From Microcaldota archaeon (GTDB lineage Archaea > Micrarchaeota > Micrarchaeia > Anstonellales > Bilamarchaeaceae), in assembly GCA_029557835.1 (NCBI GenBank), contig JAKQHW010000026.1, positions 1 to 35,674 of the forward strand: DNA of 35,674 bases. Reading direction: 5' to 3'. A program made the translations under genes and the position numbers. The notes under the pieces were generated by a model that did not search any database, was not told where the DNA came from, and saw only the letters and a list, made by a program, of their open reading frames with translations. Below are positions 9,809 through 18,904 of the stretch, piece after piece; the stretch's first letter is position 1; every line of letters begins with the position of its first letter.

Positions 9809-10342
9809 TCAAAAATCCTTCTCATCTTCGCCCGGCCCAGGCTCCCGCACATTCTTCCCCAGTAGCCTGTCCAGCGCCCTCCCATATCTCCCCCCGAGCC
9901 TGGCGGCTATGCCCTCAACGCTCTTGGCGTCGAACTCGCCCAGGTGCCTTTTCACTATCTCAAAAACCGCCATCTCCGCGACCGCGCAAACGGCGGGGCT
10001 CCTGTCGCTCAATGCCATCTTCAGGCACCTGAGCGCGCCCCTATCCCCTATTTTTGAGAGTATCAGCGCCGCGTTCGCCCTTATGCTGTGGTCGGAATGC
10101 GAAAGCGCCTCAAGCGCAGCCGGCATGCACTCCCTCCCCGCGCCATGCATCTCCCCAATCGCAAGATAGGGCATCTTCTCGGCCGGGCTGTTGAGCCATC
10201 TGATTAGCCTTTCGTTCATCTCTTCGGCTGTTTCAGCCTTATGCCCCTTCCCGAAAACCATCTTCCCTTTTCCTGCTTCCGGAACGGCCATTTCCGCCTT
10301 TTTGCCTGTTGGAGGCTGCATGCGCATATATCCCACCATCAA
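9809..10342 (-). CDS. HEAT-repeat-like protein
   Basis: AALEALSHSDHSIRANAALILSKIGDRGALRCLKMALSDRSPAVCAVAEMAVFEI is typical of HEAT/PBS-lyase-like repeats. Confidence 0.6.
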   Translation of the reverse strand: MMVGYMRMQPPTGKKAEMAVPEAGKGKMVFGKGHKAETAEEMNERLIRWLNSPAEKMPYLAIGEMHGAGRECMPAALEALSHSDHSIRANAALILSKIGDRGALRCLKMALSDRSPAVCAVAEMAVFEIVKRHLGEFDAKSVEGIAARLGGRYGRALDRLLGKNVREPGPGEDEKDF

Positions 10343-10402
10343 TTTTTATGTGCACAAATCTTTATAACTCGCAACGCATTCCCCCCATCATTCTTTTAAG
10401 AT

Positions 10403-11275
10403 GTGCGCAAACAATCCCTTCCGATGAACAAGGAAACGAAAGCCAGTTTTTTCGCATGGCTCATCAACATAATCCTATTCGCAGTCAAGCTTGCCGCAGG
10501 CCTGCTCTCCGGCTCCCTGGCGGTCCTTTCCGATGCGTTCAACTCCCTCACGGACATAATATCATATCTAATCGTCTTCATCTCAGTCAAAATATCCGGG
10601 AAGAAGCCGGATGCCGGCCATCCCTATGGACACAGGGGCGCCCAGCCCATCGCCGCATTCATAGTCGCCGTTTTTCAGGGCGTGCTCGCATTCGAGATAA
10701 TCCGGGCAGCCGCATCCAACCTGCTTTTCGGGGAACCCGCCGTTTCCGTAACCTCATTCACCTTCGCCGCCCTTGCCTTCAACATAATCGTCAAGTACGC
10801 CATGTCATTCCAGTTGGGAAAATACGGGGAAGAGCTCAAGAGCGCCTCCCTCTGCGCCATTTCGGTGGATTCCCGCAACGACGTCCTCGCCTCCTTCATC
10901 GCAATAATCGGGATAGCCGGGGCCCTCTATGGAATCCGCACGTTGGATGACATCGCCGCAATTGCAATCGCCCTGTATATCGCATATTCCGGATACCGGA
11001 TGGCAAAGGAGAACATGGACTATCTGATGAGCGCCAGCCCGCCCAGGAAGCTCCTGGACGAAATACGCGCCGCCGCGGAATCCGTCAAGGGCGTCAAAAA
11101 GGTCGAATCGGTAAGCGCCCATTATATCGGCGACCGGGTGCACGCCGAGATAGAGATAATCCTCAGCAGGAGCCTTAAGCCCAGGGAATCCCATTCAATA
11201 GGCGAGAGGGTCCAGAAGGAAGTGGAGAGGATGAGGATTGTGGAGCGTGCTTTTATCCATATCGATTTCGAGTAG
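10403..11275 (+). CDS. Cation diffusion facilitator family transporter
   Basis: SLAVLSDAFNSLTDIISYLIVF, PDAGHPYGHRGAQPIAAF, DSRNDVLAS and the C-terminal cytoplasmic domain pattern. GTG start at 10403 or ATG at 10424. Confidence 0.9.
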   Translation: MRKQSLPMNKETKASFFAWLINIILFAVKLAAGLLSGSLAVLSDAFNSLTDIISYLIVFISVKISGKKPDAGHPYGHRGAQPIAAFIVAVFQGVLAFEIIRAAASNLLFGEPAVSVTSFTFAALAFNIIVKYAMSFQLGKYGEELKSASLCAISVDSRNDVLASFIAIIGIAGALYGIRTLDDIAAIAIALYIAYSGYRMAKENMDYLMSASPPRKLLDEIRAAAESVKGVKKVESVSAHYIGDRVHAEIEIILSRSLKPRESHSIGERVQKEVERMRIVERAFIHIDFE

Positions 11276-11375
11276 AAGACGAAGAAGTAGGTATCTATCC
11301 TTTAAGCGTTGGAAAAGGTAAATTTATTGCCCCCTAAAAAACCTTCTTAAACCTTGCCCTCAATCTTATTGCCAT

Positions 11376-11837
11376 ATGAAACTTCTGCTTGAATGCCTCG
11401 TCGCATCTTTCATCGCGCTCTTTGTGCTCAACTGGCTTGGCCTGAACGTCTCGCTCCTCGCCGCTGTGACCTCCTTCTTCGTAGTCCTCCTCATAATCGT
11501 GCTGATAGAGGAAAAAGGGGGCCTTTCCCCGCGCTACATACTCAGGACCTTCCGCCTCGAGCGCTCGATAATCGCAACCGCGCTCGTATTCGCCCTCCTC
11601 TACCTGGTCGCAATAGTCTTCTCAGTCATAAACACCAAGATGAGCGCATACATAACCCCATTCGTTATCTCAATGGAATCGACCATAGGCCTCATCGGCC
11701 TGGCGCTCATCGCAGGCATCTCCTACCGCCTTTTCTACCACTTCATGTACAAGGAAATAGATGTGGACACCGGCCTGCAGCTGGTCAAGAAAGTGGGGAG
11801 CCAGATAGACCGCAGGATGCCCAAGAAAAAGGAATGA
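11376..11837 (+). CDS. Conserved-looking integral membrane protein, unknown function
   Basis: ORF with several hydrophobic helices. The antisense alternative is low complexity. Upstream AT-rich promoter-like aaatttatt. Confidence 0.6.
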   Translation: MKLLLECLVASFIALFVLNWLGLNVSLLAAVTSFFVVLLIIVLIEEKGGLSPRYILRTFRLERSIIATALVFALLYLVAIVFSVINTKMSAYITPFVISMESTIGLIGLALIAGISYRLFYHFMYKEIDVDTGLQLVKKVGSQIDRRMPKKKE

Positions 11838-11904
11838 CCCATATCCTTCCCTAATATGCGCGGGCCACATCCAGCTTCGGCGTTTTGCGGTGAAATCGCC
11901 GCCA

Positions 11905-12315
11905 TCATTCCCCGATAACCTTCACCAAAACCCTTTTCTCCCGCTGCCCGTCAAATTCACAGTAGAATACCTGCTCCCAGGGCCCGAAGTCCAATTCCCC
12001 TTTGGTCACAGGCAGCACAACCTGGTGCCCCATCAGCTGCCTCCATATATGCGCGGCCGCGTTGTCCTCGCCCACATTGTGCTCATATTCGCCCCCATAC
12101 GGCACAAGCCCCTCCAGCACCCTCGCATAGTCCCTTTTCAGCCCGCCCTCCTCGTCGTTCACTATCACCGCGGCGGTTATGTGCATAGGGTTCACCAGCG
12201 CCAGCCCCTCCTTCACCCCGCTCTCGCGCACCACCTTCTCCACCTCCCGCGTTATGTTGACGAACTCGATCCTTTTCGCGGTCCTGAATTTGAGGTATTC
12301 GGTTTTCGATTTCAT
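11905..12315 (-). CDS. YjbQ/UPF0047 family protein
   Basis: [40 protein letters not shown]...[52 protein letters not shown] is the YjbQ signature. Confidence 0.95.
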   Translation of the reverse strand: MKSKTEYLKFRTAKRIEFVNITREVEKVVRESGVKEGLALVNPMHITAAVIVNDEEGGLKRDYARVLEGLVPYGGEYEHNVGEDNAAAHIWRQLMGHQVVLPVTKGELDFGPWEQVFYCEFDGQREKRVLVKVIGE

Positions 12316-12368
12316 GCGCCGCTTTACGCATCAATCTTTTTTAATTCATCCCGCCATAACCAGAAGGC

Positions 12369-12845
12369 ATGAAAGCAAAGCCCGAGAATCCCGCACACGC
12401 ACCTGCGCCCCATGCCCCGAAGAACGTTTTCGCCGCAAAGGCGGCCGCATTCATGCTCACCCTCTCTTACGCATGCTCGTCCTTCTCCCCTGCGCAGGCC
12501 CCATCCGCGCCCGCGCGCACCTCCCGAATATCCTCCGAGCACGGGAAGGTGGGCGTTTGGAGCTTCAGGCGCTTCGGGGATTTTGCCTGCGAATTCCTCA
12601 ACACCGAGTCCGGGGCTTCCGTATCCATAGGGAGGGAGATGGTGGTGGTCAGGCGGCCCTCCCTTTCCGGAACGGAACTGGAGAGGAATTTCCCGCTCGG
12701 CGGCATAGGACTGGATTCCCTTGGCGCGGCCTCCAGCGGCGGCTCGCTCATCCTCACCTTCCCGGGCCCCTCAGGCAAATTCTTCGAGATGACCGTCTCC
12801 CCAGGAGGGGAAAACCCGGCCCTGCGCACGTTCGTCCGCGAGTGA
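12369..12845 (+). CDS. Hypothetical exported protein
   Basis: N-terminal Ala-rich hydrophobic segment AAKAAAFMLTLSYACSSFS, then a beta-rich domain. No family recognised. Confidence 0.4.
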   Translation: MKAKPENPAHAPAPHAPKNVFAAKAAAFMLTLSYACSSFSPAQAPSAPARTSRISSEHGKVGVWSFRRFGDFACEFLNTESGASVSIGREMVVVRRPSLSGTELERNFPLGGIGLDSLGAASSGGSLILTFPGPSGKFFEMTVSPGGENPALRTFVRE

Positions 12846-12877
12846 TGCCGGAAACAATAGCATTATAATACTTGTAA

Positions 12878-13225
12878 ATGGAGCGTAAGCAAGGTGTCAA
12901 AATGAAAGCAACCCTGACGCACATAGGGGCGATTTCCCTGGGGAAACTGCTCGCAATATGGTCCTTCGTGCTCGGCGCGATACTGTACGTGTTCTACCTC
13001 CTGCTCACGCTCATGATGTCCCTGTTCGGGCTGGTCGCAGGGGACCAGAACGCTCTCGCGGGCGGCATAATCGCGTTCCTCATGACTGCAATCTTCGGCT
13101 TCATAGGGCTGATATTCTACTCGATAGGGATGTTCATCTTCGGGTTCCTCGCCGCGGTGGTCTACAACATCATCCTCGGCGTGGGCGGCGGAATAGATAT
13201 TGACCTGAAGGAAAGGACGAACTGA
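12878..13225 (+). CDS. Small integral membrane protein, unknown function
   Basis: Multiple hydrophobic helices. TATA-like sequence ~12863. Likely ATG start at 12902 (MKATLTHIGAISLGKLLAIWSF...). Confidence 0.6.
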   Translation: MERKQGVKMKATLTHIGAISLGKLLAIWSFVLGAILYVFYLLLTLMMSLFGLVAGDQNALAGGIIAFLMTAIFGFIGLIFYSIGMFIFGFLAAVVYNIILGVGGGIDIDLKERTN

Positions 13226-13236
13226 TTAGTTTTTTC

Positions 13237-13854
13237 TTATTTTGATTTTTCTGATGCAATATTCGCAGCCATGACCGAAACCCAGTAAATTACGAGGAAG
13301 GCCAAAAGGAAGGGATAATCCGTGAAGAAGCGCACGACCAGCCCTGCGCAGCCCGCGGCAACCAGCGCGGCCGGGACTTCCGCCCCGGCAGCATCCTTAT
13401 CGTAATCAAAAAGCCTGGCATAGCCATAGTTATTAAGGGACGGGAACATGCCGAAAACTATTGCGCTCCTGGCGAAAGCAAGCAGCGGGAAAATTATTGG
13501 AAGGAGGTCGATGATGTTGGAGCTTCGGAGGAACTCCATGTAAACCTGGAGGGCACCTGCCAAGGAAAACGGGATTAGCGTTGCAAGGGCCACCAAAACC
13601 ATGAGAGTCGCCAATACGTCGTCCGGCACACCCTCCACGAGCGCATACTTCACCGAGAGGAATTGGACATAAATGAAAACCAGGAAGGCGATACCAAAAA
13701 CTACCAGGCACTGCACATTGCCCAATATGGCGGTTCCAAGCAGAATCTGCCCGATAAACGCCATCGCTTCCGCGCTATATAATATGAAAACAATGATGAG
13801 CGATAGCGTTATGGCAAAGAGGTCAATTTCCCTGAATTTTGGCAAAAACTCCAT
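13237..13854 (-). CDS. Integral membrane protein, unknown function
   Basis: 205-aa ORF with several TM segments; ends convergent with the preceding gene. Confidence 0.55.
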   Translation of the reverse strand: MEFLPKFREIDLFAITLSLIIVFILYSAEAMAFIGQILLGTAILGNVQCLVVFGIAFLVFIYVQFLSVKYALVEGVPDDVLATLMVLVALATLIPFSLAGALQVYMEFLRSSNIIDLLPIIFPLLAFARSAIVFGMFPSLNNYGYARLFDYDKDAAGAEVPAALVAAGCAGLVVRFFTDYPFLLAFLVIYWVSVMAANIASEKSK

Positions 13855-13903
13855 AACATCTCTTCGGATTATGCTGAATCCAACCGGATTATGATTGATC
13901 CAA

Positions 13904-13976
13904 CGCCCCGGATCGGGCTCGAACCGATGGCCTCCTGCTTAACAGGCAGGCGCTCTACCAACTGAGCTACCGAGGC
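13904..13976 (-). tRNA. tRNA-Asn (anticodon GTT), no encoded CCA, no intron
   Basis: Minus strand gcctcggtagctcagttggtagagcgcctgcctgttaagcaggaggccatcggttcgagcccgatccggggcg. 7-bp acceptor stem (gcctcgg/ccggggc), T-loop ttcgagc, anticodon loop ctGTTaa. Confidence 0.96.
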
Positions 13977-13980
13977 AGTC

Positions 13981-14080
13981 AAAAACGCGGGGGAGGCGTC
14001 CCCCCCATTTTTAGACGTCATTCTGACCCCCCTCAACTTCACTTCATCACTCTTTACCCGTACTCCTTACGCGTTTCATT
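13981..14080 (-). repeat. Dispersed intergenic element, copy A (short form)
   Basis: Shares AAAAACGCGGGG...CCCCCCATTTTTAGacGTCATTCTGACC...CACTTC...TACTCCTTACGC with copies B and C. Confidence 0.8.
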
Positions 14081-14130
14081 TCCGTTGAGAGAGTGGAATA
14101 ATTCTACCCCTAATCTTTTTATAAAACTAT

Positions 14131-14244
14131 TTACGCTTCCTCGCAGAACGAGTAGCCGCAGTTCGGGCACCCCCTGCACCCCTCCCGGTATATTATCGCA
14201 AAGCCGCAAACCGGGCAGATCCTCTTCCTTTCCTCTTCGTCCAC
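14131..14244 (-). CDS. 37-aa zinc-ribbon microprotein
   Basis: GTG start, translation VDEEERKRICPVCGFAIIYREGCRGCPNCGYSFCEEA*. Six Cys (CxxC x9 CxxCxxC x4 C) and an upstream purine-rich ggggggagag. Below the 60-aa track cutoff. Confidence 0.65.
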   Translation of the reverse strand: MDEEERKRICPVCGFAIIYREGCRGCPNCGYSFCEEA

Positions 14245-14296
14245 ATACCTCTCCCCCCGCCCGGGTTTTAAACTTTTCCGGTAGAAATCCAATCAG

Positions 14297-14875
14297 GTGT
14301 CTTTTATGAATAGAAATCCGAAGGACGGAGAGGAGGCGTTGTCCCTCCTTTTGGATGGCAACAGGAAATTCATGGCCGGTAAGCTCACCCAATACGACCT
14401 TGCCGCGAGGAGGAGGGAGCTGCTAGCGGGCCAGCACCCGTTCGCGACGGTGCTCTGCTGCTCGGATTCAAGGATAGACCCGGTAAAGATATTCGACGCC
14501 AACCTGGGGGAGATATTCACCGTCGAATCCGCAGGCAACGTCGTGGACGACATCGCAATCGGCAGCATAGAATACGGGACAGGCCACCTCCACACCCCGA
14601 TCCTGGTCGTGCTCGCGCACGAGAAGTGCGGCGCCGTGACGACCTGCTGCGCGGGCGCGGTCTGCACCGGCCATCTCCCCAGCATAATGAAAAGGATAGA
14701 GCCCTCCGTTGTGAAGGGCGACGTGGAGGCGAGCACGGATGCCAGCGCCAAATCCACCAAAAAATGCATAATAGACAACAGCGAAGAGGTCCGCAACCTT
14801 GTGCTGGAGGGGAAGCTCAGGGTCGTCGTCGCAAAATACTGCCTGGAGAGCGGAGAGGTAAAGATACTGGAATGA
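14297..14875 (+). CDS. Beta-class carbonic anhydrase
   Basis: CCSDSRIDP, GEIFTVESAGNVV and AHEKCGAV provide the Cys/His/Cys zinc ligands. Confidence 0.93.
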   Translation: MSFMNRNPKDGEEALSLLLDGNRKFMAGKLTQYDLAARRRELLAGQHPFATVLCCSDSRIDPVKIFDANLGEIFTVESAGNVVDDIAIGSIEYGTGHLHTPILVVLAHEKCGAVTTCCAGAVCTGHLPSIMKRIEPSVVKGDVEASTDASAKSTKKCIIDNSEEVRNLVLEGKLRVVVAKYCLESGEVKILE

Positions 14876-14881
14876 TTCAGC

Positions 14882-16084
14882 ATGGCCGGGGAAAAGGAAT
14901 ATGAACTTAAGAAGATGGTGCGCAAGCTGAGGGAGTTCAGCGGCAGCGGCACCCAGCTCATCTCGGTATACATCCCGGCCGGCTATCCAATCCACGAAAC
15001 GGGCGGGAAGCTCCGAGAGGAGGTCTCCCAGGCCTCTAACATCAAGTCCAAGCAGACGCGGACCAACGTAACGGACGCGCTTGAGAAGATAATAAACTAC
15101 CTGAAGATGTTCAGGAAGACGCCAGACAACGGAATTGCGATATTCGCCGGCAACATCTCGGACAACCCCGCAAAGACCGACATCCAGCTCTTCTCGCTTG
15201 AGCCCCCGAGCAAGCTCAACGTTTCCATATACCGGTGCGACTCCCGCTTTTTCCTCGAGCCCCTCGAGCGCATGATGGAATCCAAGGATTCCTACGGGGT
15301 GATCGTGCTTGACGGGCGGGAGGCTACGCTCGCGATAGTCAAGGGCACCGACATCCAGGTCGTGGACCGGCTCATCTCCCACGCGCACGCAAAGGTCCGC
15401 AAGGGGGGGCAGAGCCAGAGGAGGATAGAGCGCCTGATAGAGGAGTCGATAGAGAAATACTACAAGCGGGTCGGAGAATCGGTGGACAAGCACCTCCTCG
15501 GGAGGGTAAAGGGCATAGTGGTGGGCGGCCCCGGCCCCACAAAGGAATTTTTCGTAAAGATGTCCCCATTCAATTACCAGATAAAGGTGATGGGGGTCGT
15601 GGACACCGGCTATACGGACGATTTCGGGGTGAGGGAGACACTCTCAAAGGCCGAGTCCATCCTGGAGGGGCAGGAGATGGTGCGCGAACGCGCACTCGTG
15701 GAGCGCTTCATAAAGGAGGTCGTGAAGGAGGGGCTTGCCACCTACGGGCTGAGGGAGACCATGGAGGCGGTCGAGACCAAAAGGGCCGACACCGTTCTGG
15801 TCTCAGAAGGCCTCACATTCAACCTTGTCGAGTGGAAATGCTCATCCTGCGATGAGTCCCTCTCCAGGCCGACCAAGGACGAGCCGAAGCCGGTAAAGTG
15901 CCAGAAATGCGGCGCGGAGATGGAAGTAATGGGCGTGATCCCGCTCATTGATTACCTGATTGAGAACGCCGAGCAGAAGGGCATAAAGATGGAGGTGATA
16001 TCCACCAATTCGGTCGAAGGCAACCAGTTCCTGCACGGATTCGGGGGGATAGGCGCCTTCGTCAAATACAGGAAAAACTATTGA
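14882..16084 (+). CDS. prf1: Archaeal peptide chain release factor aRF1
   Basis: SNIKSKQTR (NIKS stop-codon recognition motif), KVRKGGQSQRRIERL (GGQ) and C-terminal zinc CSSCDES...CQKCG. Confidence 0.98.
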   Translation: MAGEKEYELKKMVRKLREFSGSGTQLISVYIPAGYPIHETGGKLREEVSQASNIKSKQTRTNVTDALEKIINYLKMFRKTPDNGIAIFAGNISDNPAKTDIQLFSLEPPSKLNVSIYRCDSRFFLEPLERMMESKDSYGVIVLDGREATLAIVKGTDIQVVDRLISHAHAKVRKGGQSQRRIERLIEESIEKYYKRVGESVDKHLLGRVKGIVVGGPGPTKEFFVKMSPFNYQIKVMGVVDTGYTDDFGVRETLSKAESILEGQEMVRERALVERFIKEVVKEGLATYGLRETMEAVETKRADTVLVSEGLTFNLVEWKCSSCDESLSRPTKDEPKPVKCQKCGAEMEVMGVIPLIDYLIENAEQKGIKMEVISTNSVEGNQFLHGFGGIGAFVKYRKNY

Positions 16085-16704
16085 GCTTCTTCCCCCTCTT
16101 CCGGATTTTCAGGCACATCCGCACCCGTCCCGTTCTGCTCAACACTGGTGTTCAATGCGGGCGGGATTGCGGGGAACGACGGCCCCGCCGGGCGCGCGCC
16201 TATGTTGCAATCGAACTGGACGTAGTTCTCCCCTATGCCCACCACCAGCTCATTCTCAAAAATCCTGGTCTCGTTGTATTTCCTTATGTACACTATCGAC
16301 TTTCCTGGCGCATCCCTCGCCGAGCCTATCTCCGACAGGCACTCGGAAAGCGGGACTGTCTTCGCGGTCCCGTCCTCCAGCGTGGTTATGCATTCCGAAT
16401 CAAGCGAGAATATCCTCTTGTCTATGTTGCCTATCGCCGTGCTGTATGATATGTCCACCGCGCACTGCATTATGTTCCGCCTGATGCTGTTCTCGCTTGC
16501 GCCCCTCAGGTCCATAACCACATACATCTCGGATGATGATGCAAGGTTGTCCGCGAAATCCTCCATATATGCCTCTTCCTTTCCGGCCCATAGGTCCGCT
16601 TCCTCCCCCTGGGGCTGCATGAAATATATGTAAGTGCCTATCGCAACCGCCAAAACCGCCAGCACAACGGCCGCCACAGTTTTCCCGTTCACTCCATCAC
16701 CCAT
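16078..16704 (-). CDS. Single-pass membrane-anchored protein with four-Cys extracytoplasmic domain
   Basis: N-terminal TM VAAVVLAVLAVAIGTYIYFM. The domain resembles the C-terminus of the upstream gene product. Confidence 0.65.
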   Translation of the reverse strand: MGDGVNGKTVAAVVLAVLAVAIGTYIYFMQPQGEEADLWAGKEEAYMEDFADNLASSSEMYVVMDLRGASENSIRRNIMQCAVDISYSTAIGNIDKRIFSLDSECITTLEDGTAKTVPLSECLSEIGSARDAPGKSIVYIRKYNETRIFENELVVGIGENYVQFDCNIGARPAGPSFPAIPPALNTSVEQNGTGADVPENPEEGEEAQ

Positions 16705-18821
16705 TCGTTTCCAGGGCCGGCCTGCGCCTGTGCCGCGCCCGCCTCAACCGGGACCGAAAGCATTGTGGCGACCTCGCAGCCCTGGAAATACTGCTCGTCC
16801 CCGGTGAATATGGCATTGTCCACGAAAACCACCGAGAACTCCGGCCTCGTTGGAATTGCGGAATACTTGAGCGTTATCATCGGCTCCTCGACCGCATTGT
16901 AGCAGCCCTCAAGCGTGCCCCCCTGCATCGTTATGCAGTCCCCGTTCACCTTTTCGTATATTGTTACCTGCCTCGGCGACAATTTGTCCGCCATCTTCTG
17001 TGCGCAGGATTTCATGTGCGCCAGCGCCCCAGGGCTGACGCCCTGCCCTTCGACGATTATCGCGACATTCCCGGATTTTGCGAGCGAAGCCCGGTATTCG
17101 GAGAAGTCCGCATCCGATGACGCCCCCTTCAGCGTGAAGTACGCGCCGGCGGAAACCGCTCCGACCGCGAGCAGGCCCATCCCTAGGAAGACGAATCCCA
17201 CAAACATGGCGCCCCTGCTTTTCCTCCTGCTGGCCACCCTTGCGAAAAAGAACAGGAACCCCAGCGCAAGCAGCGAGCCAAGCGAAAAGAATGAAAGAGT
17301 GGACAGCATAAGCGGCGTGAACTCCGAAAGGTGCTCCTTGTCCTCCCGGCTCATTGGCTGCACCGCAGCCGCTACGTCCAGCACCCCCTCGTTGGTGTTC
17401 CTTGCCGCGGCCATGAAAGGGCTCATGTAAACGCTTCCAGAGGAAACGCCCCTGACAATCGGCTCGGCGGCCCGGGTTATCTCCAGGTAGCCATCCCTCA
17501 TCTCCGTATACCTCTCCGGGGCCAATCCGGCCACGAACCCGCGGTCCAGGTTCTTCTTCCTTGCGGAAAGAGCAGCCGCAGTTGCCGCCTGCTCTTCGTT
17601 CAGGTTCGAGGTTTCCAGTATGAATATCGAAACCGCGGCCTCCCCCCGGGCCTGCTCGGTTGAATTGTAAATCTCCCACTGCCCCGGGACTGCGGCCCCC
17701 ATCCTCGCCGTCCTGGCCCTCAGCTCGTCCATCGATGCGTTTATGTCCGCGAACTGCCCGGCCAGAAGGTCCGCATCAACCTTCGCAATCAAGGCGTCGA
17801 TCCTGTCCGCATCCGCCTTCACTGAATTATTCGCGACCACCGCTAGCAGCGCCCTCGCATCCGAAACCGCCCTCTGGGATGCCGCCTTCTGCGGGTCATA
17901 ACTCGAACGGTAATACGCGCGCGCCGCATTGTCCTCAGCCATCCTCACCCGCGCATCCGACCTCTCGCCAATCAGCGTACCGAGCGCGCTGTAGTCCCCC
18001 AGCATCTCGGTCTTCCTCAACAGAGCATCTATCTTCACTTCCGCGCCCTCAAGGTGCTCCTCGTCTATGAGTATCCTCGGGCATAGCCCGATGCAGTCCC
18101 TGCACCTGTCCTCGCCCCTCGGGAGCCTGAACCGGGTGGATTCAAGGGCCGCCTCATCCTCGAGCATCCCCGGTATCATCGCCTTCAGCTCAACCAATGA
18201 CTCCCTTATGTTGCTGCCGTTCATATTGTCAAAAAGCTCCTCCGCCCTTTTCTCGCATTCGGTCAGGCGGTTGCTCGCAAAAGAGAACGACTCTATGTCC
18301 GGCTGTATGTCCGAAAGCTTTGAGCATCCGAGCGCATCCCCGTATTCCTCGCACATGAAGAGCGCGGTATAATGGCAGTTGCTGCTGTTCGTGCATGGGA
18401 ACACATTGAGGAACATGCTGTACCTGCAGACCTCCTCCTCCATGCCCATCCTTTCCTTCATCCCCGGCAGCTGTACTTTTGTGTTGGGATAATCATCCCC
18501 GTTGTTCCTGCTGTCATGGTATGCCCCGAAGTCCGCCCTCAGCGCCGCAATCTCCGCGTCGGTTGGATAGTAAAGGTCGGTGAAATGCTTGTTCACGACC
18601 CGCCCTATGAGCGCATGGTCCGTTATTATGCTGTGGCTCCCGTCAATGAGGAAGGTCGGCTCCCCCCCGATATACACCAGGGTGTAAGGCACCCCGCCAA
18701 CAATAAAGGTGCTCTGGTCCGTTATCGCCTCGCCCGGCGCAAGATACTGCGTAAGGTCGGCGGAGAATGCTGCGGGGAGCAGCAGTAATAGTCCTACTAC
18801 GAGGCTGGTGGTCGGTCGCAT
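16689..18821 (-). CDS. Large exported Cys-containing membrane protein with C-terminal four-Cys domain, unknown function
   Basis: Signal peptide MRPTTSLVVGLLLLLPAAFSA, two TM segments near aa 500-570, several Cys pairs. Start of the 16078..16704 gene overlaps its stop. Confidence 0.75.
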   Translation of the reverse strand: MRPTTSLVVGLLLLLPAAFSADLTQYLAPGEAITDQSTFIVGGVPYTLVYIGGEPTFLIDGSHSIITDHALIGRVVNKHFTDLYYPTDAEIAALRADFGAYHDSRNNGDDYPNTKVQLPGMKERMGMEEEVCRYSMFLNVFPCTNSSNCHYTALFMCEEYGDALGCSKLSDIQPDIESFSFASNRLTECEKRAEELFDNMNGSNIRESLVELKAMIPGMLEDEAALESTRFRLPRGEDRCRDCIGLCPRILIDEEHLEGAEVKIDALLRKTEMLGDYSALGTLIGERSDARVRMAEDNAARAYYRSSYDPQKAASQRAVSDARALLAVVANNSVKADADRIDALIAKVDADLLAGQFADINASMDELRARTARMGAAVPGQWEIYNSTEQARGEAAVSIFILETSNLNEEQAATAAALSARKKNLDRGFVAGLAPERYTEMRDGYLEITRAAEPIVRGVSSGSVYMSPFMAAARNTNEGVLDVAAAVQPMSREDKEHLSEFTPLMLSTLSFFSLGSLLALGFLFFFARVASRRKSRGAMFVGFVFLGMGLLAVGAVSAGAYFTLKGASSDADFSEYRASLAKSGNVAIIVEGQGVSPGALAHMKSCAQKMADKLSPRQVTIYEKVNGDCITMQGGTLEGCYNAVEEPMITLKYSAIPTRPEFSVVFVDNAIFTGDEQYFQGCEVATMLSVPVEAGAAQAQAGPGNEWVME

Positions 18822-18841
18822 GGGGCTTTTATTGCCCTTAC

Positions 18842-18853
18842 TTATTTATAAAG
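18842..18853 (-). promoter_or_regulatory. TATA box for the 18821 gene
   Basis: Minus strand ctttataaataa centred about 28 bp upstream of the ATG at 18821, consistent with a leaderless transcript. Confidence 0.6.
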
Positions 18854-18904
18854 TTTTTGAATTGAAGTGGGCCCAGCCCTTCAGCTTCACTATATTTTCC
18901 CTCC

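Noticed and set aside
13904-13976. tRNA as integration site of a mobile element
   Set aside because: No integrase and no duplicated tRNA 3' end noticed in the window; copy A lies on the 5' side, not the usual 3' att side.
14054-14392. 112-aa minus ORF spanning the zinc-ribbon microgene and copy A
   Set aside because: Different frame from the Cys-rich microprotein; translation lacks domain features and overlaps the carbonic anhydrase start.
14468-15493. 341-aa minus ORF over carbonic anhydrase and aRF1
   Set aside because: Antisense to two genes with diagnostic motifs; no recognisable domain.
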